Source of the DNA: Hyphomicrobiales bacterium
GTDB taxonomy: Bacteria > Pseudomonadota > Alphaproteobacteria > Rhizobiales > Rhizobiaceae
Direction of reading: 5' to 3'
NCBI GenBank assembly: GCA_900472485.1
Contig: UCII01000001.1
Location: 245,986 to 309,985, forward strand
Length of the DNA: 64,000 nt
The position numbers and the translations under genes were made by a program. This document shows, one piece after another, positions 17,612 to 25,931 of this stretch. Positions within the stretch are counted from its first letter, which is position 1, and every line of letters begins with the position of its first letter. The notes below the pieces were generated by a model. It saw only the letters and a list, made by a program, of their open reading frames with translations. It was not told the DNA's origin and searched no databases.

Positions 17612-17634
17612 AACCGACCGGTCAGTCAATTATA
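17612..17634 (-). promoter_or_regulatory. paaG promoter -10 and TetR-type operator
   Basis: The plus strand reads AACCGACCGGTCAGTCAAT (17612-17630). In reverse complement it matches the paaA operator at 16 of 19 positions. A perfect TATAAT on the minus strand (17629-17634) touches the operator, so binding there would block transcription of paaGIK. A second TATAAT on the plus strand (17631-17636) points to a formerly divergent transcript. No clear -35 box is visible on either side. Confidence 0.65.
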
Positions 17635-17658
17635 ATTGCAATGATTGAGAGGAGGAAC

Positions 17659-17712
17659 ATGGCCGTCACCGTCACACATGAGGGCGCAATCACTGTCATC
17701 GTCCTATCTTGA
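17659..17712 (+). pseudogene. Possible stump of a crotonase-family gene divergent from paaG
   Basis: A strong ribosome binding site (GAGAGGAGG) precedes an ATG that opens a 17-residue frame, MAVTVTHEGAITVIVLS, then TGA. The segment resembles the first beta-strand of enoyl-CoA hydratases, which often read GAIxxIVLSRPE. No further crotonase motif was found in any frame downstream up to the luxI gene. I read it as the remnant of a gene once sharing the paaG operator. It could also be a chance short frame or a leader peptide. Confidence 0.3.
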
Positions 17713-18008
17713 TCCGGAAGAGATCAGCGAAGGATTTTTGCGGCCGGAGCGCCATGCGAGGCTCTGCGTTGGGCGGCAGAAGATGGCACTTCCGATTGCT
17801 TGAGAGGCGTTAGCGCGCCGAATGTCCGCAAGCCCCTACATGCCGACCCCTGCATGCCGACAAGAGAGGCCGCGGGAGGGGGTGAATCTTCTGCCTTACT
17901 CCGTGTTCTTCGATTTTAAGGAGTGCCCGCGGCCGCGCAATCTGGCGGAATCGATATATTGAAGCCTGGCTCCAAGGTGTTTTGCTAAGGCAAAATTTGG
18001 AGAGGCTG
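17713..18008. other. Intergenic region before luxI with perfect palindrome
   Basis: No gene is supported here. A perfect 16-base inverted repeat, TTTTGC-TAAG-GCAAAA, lies at 17980-17995, only 13 bases before the luxI start codon and directly ahead of the ribosome binding site GGAGAGG. It could be an operator for the neighbouring LuxR protein, although its sequence is not a textbook lux box, or an RNA hairpin that affects luxI translation. Confidence 0.5.
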
Positions 18009-18668
18009 ATGCTACAGATACTGACACGACGAGACCGCAATACGGCGTCCTCGTATTTCACCCAGATGTTCCGTGCCCGCGCGCTCGTTTTCCGTGATCG
18101 AATGGGTTGGGATGTCAACGTTGAAGGTGGTTTGGAGATCGACCGCTTCGACGACGAGCACGACCCCATCTACCTGGCCGTGAAGGAAGAGGACGATGAG
18201 CTTACGGGCTCGCTGCGGCTGTTGCCGACAACGAGCGAGACGATGCTTTCGAGCGAGTTCCAGCATTTTTTCAACGAGGATCTCGATATCTGCAGTCCTT
18301 CGATCTGGGAGTGCACCCGGTTTTGCGTGCATCCTCCGCTGCAGGCCGGACATCCGTCGTCGCAGACCGCCGCCGTCGAGCTACTTTCCGGTCTTTGCCG
18401 CCTGAGCTTGAAATCGGGCATAGAGCACATCATGGGCGTCTATGATGCATCGATGATCGGGGTTTACCGAAAGATCGGATGGTCGCCTACGCCGCTTGCC
18501 CGCTCGCGGCCGGAGATCGGCAACCTCTATGTCGGCCTCTGGGAGGTGAACGAGGAGTCCGATCAGCGGCTTGAGCAGCGGCTGAGGACGATGCGAGGCA
18601 AGGATGACAGGACCCCCACCTTGCAATTCGCATCGTCGTCACCGGGCAATATTCAGTTTAGCTTTTGA
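18009..18668 (+). CDS. LuxI-family acyl-homoserine-lactone synthase
   Basis: A 219-residue autoinducer synthase that makes an N-acyl-homoserine lactone from S-adenosylmethionine and an acyl-ACP. Conserved positions are visible: Arg and Phe in MFRARALVFRDRMGW, the acidic pair in GLEIDRFDDEH, Arg in GSLRLLPT, and Glu/Arg in WECTRFCVHP. The ATG at 18009 is preceded by GGAGAGG; an in-frame TTG upstream (17982) lies within the palindrome. Its 3' end overlaps the convergent luxR gene by 11 bases. The acyl chain length cannot be predicted. Confidence 0.93.
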   Translation: MLQILTRRDRNTASSYFTQMFRARALVFRDRMGWDVNVEGGLEIDRFDDEHDPIYLAVKEEDDELTGSLRLLPTTSETMLSSEFQHFFNEDLDICSPSIWECTRFCVHPPLQAGHPSSQTAAVELLSGLCRLSLKSGIEHIMGVYDASMIGVYRKIGWSPTPLARSRPEIGNLYVGLWEVNEESDQRLEQRLRTMRGKDDRTPTLQFASSSPGNIQFSF

Positions 18669-19389
18669 TGAGCTCGAGCGAGATTGCTTTCGCAATGGCC
18701 TGATTTGTGGTGCTGACATGAAGTTTGCGGCGGCCGGAGCTGAGATACAGGCGCACGGCGCTTTCGGAAATTCCAAGAACGGATGTGATCTGCTTCGGAA
18801 GCAGGCCGTGTGCCAGCAGTTCGAGGCACTCGGTTTCCCGCTTCGAAAGCCTGCGTCCGATGCCTTGCTCTCTCAGGCCGGACAGGATCAATGACTGCTC
18901 ATGCAGATAATAGGCGATCACCTGCAGATCGCCTATTATGCTGTTTCGCAATTGCTCCCAGTCGCCGCTCTTCAGATTTGAGGTCACTGTAAAAAGCGAT
19001 CGCTCGCCGTGAGGCCCTCGAACGACCAGCGTCAAACCGTAGCGCCCGACATCAAAGGCTTCGGCTTCGCGGAAAAAGGAGATGCTTTGCGGCGACTTCA
19101 GATCGAGGGTCGACCAGTCAAAGGGCAGAAATCCGTTGCGTCCAGCTTGAACAACGGGGTCGATCGAGAAGTAATCGTGCGCTATATATGTCTCTACCCA
19201 TTCCGGCGGATAGGTCAGCAGGAGAAGCGGATTTTGCTGCGACAGGGCGGCGATTTGCGTCACATGAAAGACGGCGTTTGCCAGGCCATATAAAGAACAG
19301 AACTTGAATAAGAACTGGCGCAATTCATCGATATCATTTGCCTGAGCTATCTCGGACAAGCAATGAGATTGGCGTGATCCTGTCAACAT
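18658..19389 (-). CDS. LuxR-family quorum-sensing regulator
   Basis: This 243-residue protein has the N-terminal autoinducer-binding domain (about 10-160; YIAHDYFSIDPVVQ contains the conserved Asp-Pro, and LPFDWS a conserved Trp) and the C-terminal LuxR helix-turn-helix (about 175-238; LSKRETECLELLAHG, then ISESAVRLYLSSGRRKL). It should bind the signal made by the adjacent LuxI and control transcription. The two genes converge and their ends overlap, an arrangement less common than the tandem luxR-luxI order. Confidence 0.93.
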   Translation of the reverse strand: MLTGSRQSHCLSEIAQANDIDELRQFLFKFCSLYGLANAVFHVTQIAALSQQNPLLLLTYPPEWVETYIAHDYFSIDPVVQAGRNGFLPFDWSTLDLKSPQSISFFREAEAFDVGRYGLTLVVRGPHGERSLFTVTSNLKSGDWEQLRNSIIGDLQVIAYYLHEQSLILSGLREQGIGRRLSKRETECLELLAHGLLPKQITSVLGISESAVRLYLSSGRRKLHVSTTNQAIAKAISLELIKS

Positions 19390-20008
19390 AGTCTCACCAT
19401 TGAAGCCGAAGTGAAAGCGGTGCTTGGGCCATGCGCAGCGCGTATGGGATGTCTTTCAAAGTTTGAAGGTCATCCTGGCGCTCCGGCCGCACCCTCAGCT
19501 ATTCAGAAGCCAACTTTTCGAGGGCGTGATTGGACTCTTAAAATTGTCGAAAACATAGCCGCTGCCAATCATATGAGGGTTGTGTTGACGTATATTTGGA
19601 TACACGCGGAAGATACAGGCCCAACCTCCTCGCCATGTGTCCATACGCGCCATATAGCGTTCCGCTATGCGCCCGCTGCTTCCTTCGAGACCATGCCGAT
19701 GCTGGCATGTCGGGCGAAATCCGCATCCAAATAGATGACCGATCCGGCGGGCAATCGAAACCTCCGCTACGTCTGGCGAATTCACATGTGGCGCGATCAT
19801 GCCGGCTTTAAGGCCGGGCAGAGTGCAAGCTCCATATCAGGCTCCAAGAATATTCTTCCTTTACAAATGACCGACGGTCAGTCATATGTATGGACTGTAA
19901 CTTTCGAGTTTTAAAGGGCATGCGAATGGCCGTCCGCATTGAGAATTTGGGAGGCTCCATGCTGAGCGACGTCTGCTTCCGACGTGTCACATCGAGGGGT
20001 GTCCAGTC
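19390..20008. other. Intergenic region containing a TetR-type operator
   Basis: About 620 bases upstream of luxR and of the rightward unknown-unknown-tetR operon. No reading frame here has a convincing start or family match. The clear element is ATGACCGACGGTCAGTCAT (19867-19885), a 19-base near-perfect palindrome (8 of 9 half-site positions pair). It is the likely operator for the TetR gene at 20894, and its consensus resembles the paa operators. Confidence 0.6.
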
Positions 20009-20452
20009 ATGATCCGTCACGATCTCAGCCAGTGGCCGCTCGTGCTTTCAGCCGCTCGCGGCGCGATGTCGCTCGATGAGCAGTTCGTCTTCTTTTCGGA
20101 CTGGAACGCCTGGCTGGATCGCGGCGAATCCTTTTCGGCATTGCGTGTCTTCACCGATGCCGAGGCGCTCAGGCGGCCCGAGGGCGGTGCAAAGGATGCA
20201 AAGGTTTGGCTTCAGGCCAATGGCGAGAGGATCAGGCAGTTCGTCATTGGCATGGCGACCGTTGTACCGTCGGAGGCTCTCGAGGAGATGGGCCGCATAA
20301 ATGCCGAAAAGCTGTTCGGAATTCCCATGCAGATGTTCGATGATGTCAATGAGGCGGCGATGTGGCTTGCCTCCCTTTCGGCAGCGCAAGGAAGACCGCT
20401 GGATGTCGGTGGAGCGCTGCGAGGCCTGGCAGCTTTGCGCCGGCTGTCATGA
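20009..20452 (+). CDS. Uncharacterised protein, paralogue of the next gene
   Basis: A 147-residue protein of unknown function. No signal peptide or membrane segment is seen. It aligns along most of its length with the product of the next gene: WPLVL with WPLAI, NAWLDRGESFSALRVF with ECWLRREQPFALLLV, RQFVIGMATVVP with RRLLLGVAVVAP, and GIPMQMFDDVNEAAMWLAS with DMPLEVFEKGSLAVRWLCA. The alternation of short hydrophobic strands and helices is reminiscent of STAS-like folds, which is only a guess. Its stop overlaps the next start (ATGA). It is first in an operon ending in a TetR regulator. Confidence 0.75.
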   Translation: MIRHDLSQWPLVLSAARGAMSLDEQFVFFSDWNAWLDRGESFSALRVFTDAEALRRPEGGAKDAKVWLQANGERIRQFVIGMATVVPSEALEEMGRINAEKLFGIPMQMFDDVNEAAMWLASLSAAQGRPLDVGGALRGLAALRRLS

Positions 20453-20877
20453 GCGAGCATATATCGATGTTGCCTGAGGGTGATGAGACTCATTGGCCGC
20501 TCGCGATACTGGTCGCGGAAACGCCGCTTGGTGTCGACGGCGTGCGCGCAGGCCTCGATACGATCGAGTGCTGGCTGAGACGCGAACAGCCTTTTGCTCT
20601 CCTCCTGGTCGCCGCTTGCGGATTCGCGTTTCAAAGAGATGTGGCTGTGCTGCCCATGCTGGCGCAGCGGCTGGATCTTGTTCGCGAGACGCTTCGCCGG
20701 CTCCTTCTCGGGGTCGCGGTCGTCGCCCCCACATCGACGGTCGATGACGCTCGGCGAAGTCTTGCTCGTCTTCCGCTCGATATGCCGTTAGAAGTCTTTG
20801 AAAAGGGCTCGCTCGCGGTGAGATGGTTGTGCGCATCCACTCTCTCGCCAGCGGGTATCATCATCGACAGCCTATGA
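20449..20877 (+). CDS. Uncharacterised protein, paralogue of the previous gene
   Basis: A 142-residue protein beginning at the ATG at 20449, which overlaps the previous stop by four bases. It is a divergent duplicate of the preceding protein, with the same block order (see that entry) and no recognisable catalytic motif. The pair probably works as a heteromer, since the genes are translationally coupled and similar in size. The TetR gene starts 16 bases downstream. Function is unknown. Confidence 0.72.
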   Translation: MSEHISMLPEGDETHWPLAILVAETPLGVDGVRAGLDTIECWLRREQPFALLLVAACGFAFQRDVAVLPMLAQRLDLVRETLRRLLLGVAVVAPTSTVDDARRSLARLPLDMPLEVFEKGSLAVRWLCASTLSPAGIIIDSL

Positions 20878-20893
20878 ACAACGAGGAGAACTC

Positions 20894-21493
20894 GTGACCG
20901 TTACAGATCGTCCGCGTCCGCGCACCAAGCCGCCGGAAATTCGCCGCGAGGAATTGATGGATGCCGCGCAGCAACTGTTTCTGGAGAAGGGGTTTGCCGC
21001 GACCAGTGTTGCGGAGATCGTCGATGCCGCAGACGTCGCCAAGGGTACTTTCTACCTTTATTTTCAGACCAAGGACGATGTCCTTAAAGCCCTGCAAACG
21101 CGGTTCGTCGAGCTCTTTTGCGAAAGGATCGATGCCGTCGCGAGAGCGTCCGCCTCTGACAGTTGGGTGCGGCGGCTGGATGCTGTGATGGAAGCCTGCG
21201 TTCTCGGCTATCTCGACGAGGTCGCGCTTCACGATCTGGTATTTCATCAGTTTCAGCCGACGAAGCGGGACATGAAACGTGCCAATCCTCTTGTCAGTCG
21301 CCTCACATCCTTCCTTGTCCAAGGTCACGCCGCTGGCGCGTTCGCCTTCGTCGATGCCAGGCTCACGGCTGTCATGCTGTTCAATTCCATGCACAGCGCC
21401 GTCGATGACTGTCTGACCGATGGATCGGAGGTCGATCGGCGGAGGCTGGTGGCAGCCGTTACCGATTTCTGCCGACGCGCCGTCAGCCCCTAA
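20894..21493 (+). CDS. TetR-family regulator
   Basis: A 199-residue TetR protein with an N-terminal helix-turn-helix (about 20-65: LMDAAQQLFLEKGFAATSV, then DVAKGTFYLYFQTKDDVL) and a helical ligand domain. The start is GTG at 20894 after AGGAGAA. It is third in an operon with the two paralogous unknown genes. Autoregulation is likely through the palindrome at 19867-19885 in front of the operon. The effector is unknown. Confidence 0.88.
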   Translation: MTVTDRPRPRTKPPEIRREELMDAAQQLFLEKGFAATSVAEIVDAADVAKGTFYLYFQTKDDVLKALQTRFVELFCERIDAVARASASDSWVRRLDAVMEACVLGYLDEVALHDLVFHQFQPTKRDMKRANPLVSRLTSFLVQGHAAGAFAFVDARLTAVMLFNSMHSAVDDCLTDGSEVDRRRLVAAVTDFCRRAVSP

Positions 21494-22489
21494 GCCAAAA
21501 GAAATGGTGAAGAGGGGACATCGGACGAATGGAAGCATAGCCCTTTGCGGAGGAAACACAGAGCGTATGATGTCTGCCTCGGTCAGTATCTGGAGAGAAT
21601 AGGCGACGATGTATGCCGCTAATTAAGATCCACGCCAAATTTCCCTATCTAAAGTCTGATCGCCTGATGCGAGACAATGATCACCGAGGCGGTCAACCTG
21701 TCCCCGGTATCCACAGGCTAAGAGGGAAACGGAGACGGAACCACACGGTCTGAGCGATGATTTCAATAGAGCATTGGTGACCTCGGGGCAGCGGATGACG
21801 ATCGCGGCGGTCAGCAAGCGCTGCCTGAATCCTGCAGTTCAGCAGGCCGGAGACGAAGAGTATGGCAGCCGTCCCGCCTGCTGCTTTGTCAAGTTCAAAC
21901 AACTCCCTGCCTCCGCAGCTCGCCGGATGAGAAAAAGCGGCTCCCCTGATTATTCGTGTACCAACATGAGATGGGCTTTCGTGAATTTAAGTAGAAGTCA
22001 TTTATACAGGTAAGGAATCTCCAAATTGCGTAGCCGTCTATGGCTTCTCGTAAGGAGAGAAATAAATGTGCGACCTAACTAATAATTGAATAAATCGATT
22101 TTTTGATCTATATTTAAATTTATCGGCGAATAAACCTAGTGCTGTGTACGAAAAGAAGCATTTAGATTAAAATCGTACTTATTATATTGGCAAAACATCG
22201 ACGTTATATTATTCTCCCGCTCACTCGAAGGAGGCGGAGCGAGCGAGCGGAGGGCGCTTTAAACGATCTATTGCTCCTCTCGAGATCATTTTATGGTCGT
22301 GGCATCGTCAACAACGATGCGCCATTAAACGCAATTTCATCCTCAATGAAGTCTGACTGCCTTGTACCGGAGTAGACGCGCGCGGGTTGGCTCGATTGAG
22401 CCAAACGCGGACTTTCTGGTTGCGTCTTATCGAAAGACGCTTGCCTCGTAAGAAAAATAGCTGCGGAAAATTTGGAGAGGTTTTCCAAA
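21494..22489. other. Gene-poor 1-kb region
   Basis: No supported gene. The first half is of normal composition with fragmentary frames on both strands that lack starts, ribosome sites or family motifs. The stretch around 22040-22200 is markedly AT-rich and unlike its surroundings. It may be a decayed insertion or regulatory DNA for the acyltransferase gene that follows. Confidence 0.5.
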
Positions 22490-23449
22490 ATGCGCTACTA
22501 TTCGCTGGACGCGATACGCGGTCTTGCTGCGATCGCTGTTGTGCATTTTCATATGGGATTGATCTGGCACGTCGCACCGTTTGGTTATCTGGCGGTGGAT
22601 TTCTTTTTCGCTTTGTCCGGCTTTGTCACCGAAACTGTCTATGGTCCAAGGTTCATAGCCGGCATGACAACGCCGGGTTTCTTTGCCGCTCGACTGAGGC
22701 GGCTCTATCCGGTTTTCCTCGTCGGCATTCTCCTCGGTGCGTTCGTGATAGCGGCCAAGGTGTTTGCGGGTATCGACAGCCCGCCAGCGTGGGTCGTTCC
22801 GCTCAATCTGGCGGTTCTGCCGGCACCCGTCGCCGGGGACTATTTCCCTGTAAATGTTCCGTGCTGGACGCTCTTTCTCGAATTCACCGCTTACTTTCTT
22901 TATGCTGCGTTTCGACGTTATCTGACGGCGCCGATATTGCTGATAGTGACGGTGGTTTCGGGCATCACGTTGCTGTCGTGGGGCGACGATTTGAACGTGG
23001 GCAGCACCTGGGACACCATCCATATCGGCATCGCACGGCTTGGCTTTGCCTTTCCCTTCGGGGTGTTGCTGGCGCGACTTGGTGTGAGGCCCTGTTGGCG
23101 GACGTGGCTCGCTTTATTGCCGCCTCTCTGGCTTATGGTGATTTTCTATCACTCGCGAATTGACACGGACGTTGCGCTGCTGACCCTGCCGATGTTGCTT
23201 GTCTGGTCCATCGCGCTCGAAGTGCCAGAGAAATTGCGCGCGTTATCGCGTTGGCTCGGTGACATCTCTTATCCACTCTACATCGTACACTATCCGTTGC
23301 TTTCTGTTTTTCAGTTCCTGTGTCGAGAGATCGGCGCCGCAGGGCCAGTTGCGCAGATGGTTGGTACGGTGGGTCTTCTCGCCGCCGCCCACATGGTGGC
23401 ATTTTGGAATGACCGCTACCGCACTTTCGCAGAGAGAAGTATCGGCTGA
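22490..23449 (+). CDS. Acyltransferase 3 family membrane protein
   Basis: A 319-residue integral membrane acyltransferase (OafA/NodX/ExoZ-type family) that O-acylates surface polysaccharides or similar acceptors. The hallmark N-terminus MRYYSLDAIRGLAAIAVVHFH carries the family Asp-x-x-Arg-Gly and active-site His. FFFALSGFV and FAARLRRLYPVF follow, then about eight more hydrophobic segments and the C-terminal SYPLYIVHYPLLSVF. The start at 22490 follows GGAGAGG. A small membrane protein gene lies 90 bases downstream. The acceptor is unknown. Confidence 0.88.
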   Translation: MRYYSLDAIRGLAAIAVVHFHMGLIWHVAPFGYLAVDFFFALSGFVTETVYGPRFIAGMTTPGFFAARLRRLYPVFLVGILLGAFVIAAKVFAGIDSPPAWVVPLNLAVLPAPVAGDYFPVNVPCWTLFLEFTAYFLYAAFRRYLTAPILLIVTVVSGITLLSWGDDLNVGSTWDTIHIGIARLGFAFPFGVLLARLGVRPCWRTWLALLPPLWLMVIFYHSRIDTDVALLTLPMLLVWSIALEVPEKLRALSRWLGDISYPLYIVHYPLLSVFQFLCREIGAAGPVAQMVGTVGLLAAAHMVAFWNDRYRTFAERSIG

Positions 23450-23539
23450 TGAAGGCGAGCTGAAGCCCGGATCGCTTGATAACCAGTGTTGCACAGCCAA
23501 TCACGACGCGCGGATGCGCCAAAATAAATGGGGAGGGCA

Positions 23540-23713
23540 ATGATTGGGAATTTCGAAGTCATTGTGGCCATTATCGGCAGCCTCGGAGCTGCCGGTATTG
23601 TCCTATGGCAATTGGCGGATGCAAGCCGCCGTAGAAAGGAGAGAGGGGAGCGCAACGATAGCACCGACCCGATCGTGGAAGAGGTGCGGCAAACCCGGAA
23701 CAAAGACGACTAG
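23540..23713 (+). CDS. Small single-span membrane protein
   Basis: A 57-residue frame with a good ribosome binding site (GGGGAGGG). It starts with one hydrophobic helix (VIVAIIGSLGAAGIVLWQL, about 7-25), followed by a strongly charged tail rich in Arg, Glu and Asp. No family is recognised. It follows the acyltransferase gene on the same strand and may be an accessory. Confidence 0.55.
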   Translation: MIGNFEVIVAIIGSLGAAGIVLWQLADASRRRKERGERNDSTDPIVEEVRQTRNKDD

Positions 23714-24143
23714 GACATCGCCTCAAGCTTCCATCACAGCCTTCCAACCAAGCGAATGCGCGAAATTACCTCGCTGCATGCGGATATGATCCCAATTAAA
23801 ATTGATGCGCTCCGGGTCTTTGGGCGACGATGATCCTCGGGGCGCATTATATCATTGATACGGTTGCCGATCTTATTTCTGTCATCGACGAGATCGAACG
23901 TCGGTTGTCAATCGGTGAGCGGCCGTAATTTGGTCGGTGTTTGGAGCTGCCGGAGCTTAGTCGAGGTAATCTCGTCCTTGAACACGCCGTCAGTAACTTG
24001 CTCGCGCTTACCCCGGAGACCTTGGCTTCGCGGTATGGTTGATGATGGATACTCGCGTCTTCCCGCTTGCCCTGCTTTTGATCTCCTGCGCAATTTGATA
24101 GGTATCGCTCGCGTCGATGCCCAGAACGGTAGGAAGGGAAGAG
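23714..24143. other. Intergenic region with two tiny overlapping frames
   Basis: No normal-sized gene is supported. Two short frames overlap as ATGA: 23756-23833 (25 residues, beginning MREITSLHADMIPIK) and 23830-23928 (32 residues, beginning MILGAHYIIDTVADLI). Both look protein-like in composition, but neither has an obvious ribosome binding site. They may be a frameshifted remnant of a single small gene. Confidence 0.3.
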
Positions 24144-24614
24144 ATGACTGATAGGCCTGAAAGCAACGCCGTCGATTTATCGGTTGACCAAGCCTTTTTC
24201 GAACTTCTGACCGGCAGTTTTCAACGCATTGTCGGCTCGTCCTTGATCGTTGAGGGCGCGGGGCCGGATTGGCTCTATCGCGATGCGCCTTTCGCGGTCC
24301 TTGCCCATAATACGGATGCCGATCCGCGTTTCGTCTACGCCAACAAGGCTGCGCAGAATTGTTTCGAATATCCGTGGGACGAGTTCATAACGCTGCCCTC
24401 GCGGCTTTCGGCCGAGCTTCCCAATCGGGCAGAGCGCCAGCGGCTGCTGGACGCGGTGACGCGCAACGGTTTCATTTCCGACTATCGCGGCCTGAGGATT
24501 GCGAAATCCGGTCGGCGTTTCTGGATCGAGGCCGGCATCGTCTGGCAGCTCGTGGACCCAGACGGCAATTTGCGCGGACAGGCTGCAACGTTTTCCAAAT
24601 GGCAGGATGCATAG
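24144..24614 (+). CDS. MEKHLA domain protein (PAS-like)
   Basis: A 155-residue protein matching bacterial MEKHLA-domain proteins, a PAS-like fold of unknown signalling role. Characteristic parts are WLYRDAPFAVLAHNTDADPRF (about 48-68), YANKAAQNCFEY, LPSRLSAE and SKSGRRFWIEAG-like IAKSGRRFWIEAGIVWQL, ending in GQAATFSKW. I chose the ATG at 24144 after GAAGGGAAGAG. It stands alone as a transcription unit. Confidence 0.85.
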   Translation: MTDRPESNAVDLSVDQAFFELLTGSFQRIVGSSLIVEGAGPDWLYRDAPFAVLAHNTDADPRFVYANKAAQNCFEYPWDEFITLPSRLSAELPNRAERQRLLDAVTRNGFISDYRGLRIAKSGRRFWIEAGIVWQLVDPDGNLRGQAATFSKWQDA

Positions 24615-24828
24615 ACCGTACGATAGAGACGATGGTTCAGCAGCTAGGCGCACTTCATCGGGGCCGTAACGGTCGCGGAAGGGCGATGGTAAGAACCAGC
24701 ACGTGTTCATCCCGCCAATCTAACGGCATGAGCCGTGCAAAAGCGGCATGGCTATCGTGCAGGCGTGTGCATTTTATTTAGGCGGATAAATGCCTATCTC
24801 CTGTGCGTCAGCAAAGGAGACCGTAAAA

Positions 24829-24975
24829 ATGAGAGTATTTGAGAAGATTAAGCGCTTTAGCGAACAGCGCAGAGCGATACGCGAACTTTCCGCCCTCGAC
24901 GATCATGTTCTTCGTGATCTCGGCATCGCCCGCTCGCATATCCCTTACGCCGTCAGTGGCGCCCGCGGCAACTAA
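24829..24975 (+). CDS. DUF1127 (YjiS-like) small protein
   Basis: A 48-residue protein with the DUF1127 pattern: basic N-terminal helix (FEKIKRFSEQRRAIREL), then LSALDDHVLRDLGIARSHI. Small DUF1127 proteins are abundant in alphaproteobacteria, and some take part in RNA turnover or phosphate and carbon regulation. The ATG at 24829 follows AAGGAGA; the longer frame from 24790 includes the ribosome binding site and is rejected. Confidence 0.85.
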   Translation: MRVFEKIKRFSEQRRAIRELSALDDHVLRDLGIARSHIPYAVSGARGN

Positions 24976-25192
24976 GCTTTCTTTTCGAGCGCATACCCCT
25001 GAGGCATGCGCCGCCGCAAGAGGCAGTGGCGAGCAGCCGATTTCCCGACCGGCTGGCACTTCCTCTTGACATGTCAATGGTAGATCATACCAGCCGGCAA
25101 GTTCGCGTAAGCGCTCGTCACAGGCGGCCCGGAACGCAACTGATGGCCAAGGTTTTTCGTTTTTATCATTCGCGAATGCTATGGCGAAGATT

Positions 25193-25516
25193 TCAGGCGG
25201 CTCGTTCGCAGCTGCCTTTCATGTTCTGTTTTGCGCAATATTCGAGTTCGATCTCGAGCAGCCTTGTTGCCTTGGCAAGAGCATCTTCGGCCTCTGCGAA
25301 TAGCTGTGGGTTGTGCCCCATTCTGGCCTCGCCGTAGTTTCTGGCACGCAGTAAAACAAGGTCAGCCAAATCGATGCATTCCGGCGTTGGTCGGACGAGG
25401 TTCAGGCAATATCGCAAATTGACCGCGACCTCGAGAGCGAACTCGGCTGCTGAGAAATCCAATATCGCCCCCGGCGGCGCGGAACGGGCTAGAAATATCC
25501 TCCAGTGTTGGGTCAT
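25193..25516 (-). CDS. Hypothetical helical protein
   Basis: A 107-residue frame of unknown function, predicted mostly helical, with no membrane segment. The start at 25516 follows AAGGGGGC; the same frame extends upstream to 25768, but that part has no family-like content. No family is recognised. It may be a stand-alone small regulator or chaperone-like protein, but nothing supports a specific role. Confidence 0.55.
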   Translation of the reverse strand: MTQHWRIFLARSAPPGAILDFSAAEFALEVAVNLRYCLNLVRPTPECIDLADLVLLRARNYGEARMGHNPQLFAEAEDALAKATRLLEIELEYCAKQNMKGSCERAA

Positions 25517-25931
25517 CGCAGTGCCCCCTTTTCGGATCGATTGCGCGGGCATCGATATATTGAGTGCCAATTTTTTCAGAGACACTATTGGGTTCCCAAT
25601 CATGGCATTTTGCATGGCCAAGGCGCCAGCGTGTCCGCAGTCATATCGACCAGACGAAGTCGTTTTCAATAACGCAATCATGCAATTGGGCTTCGGTCCA
25701 GCTCCTTCTTGGACGTTGGTCTGACGATATCTCGGCGGAAGGTCTTGGCTTCGATTGCTGAAGTCCAACCACAGGTCTCTTCGTTCGATAAGACTTGACC
25801 CTTCGCGGTGTTGCAGCGATTTGATACGGGATCAGAGATATTTGCCAGTCGGCGATAAATGGCGGCGCTTTCGGGCCAGGGAGCGACGACCATTCGTCGC
25901 CGAAGCCAACCGGAGCCTCAGGAGGCCGTAG
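25517..25931. other. Intergenic region
   Basis: About 415 bases between a leftward hypothetical gene and the rightward Gly/Asn-rich protein gene. It should contain both promoters. I see no convincing gene, repeat or hairpin. Confidence 0.4.

Noticed and set aside
19411..19734. 107-residue frame upstream of luxR
   Set aside because: No ribosome binding site, no family match and unusual composition; treated as non-coding.
17990..22480. Shared 14-base leader AAAATTTGGAGAGG before luxI and the acyltransferase gene
   Set aside because: It is identical at 17992-18005 and 22467-22480 but mostly consists of a ribosome binding site and AT-rich flank, so coincidence is the simpler reading.
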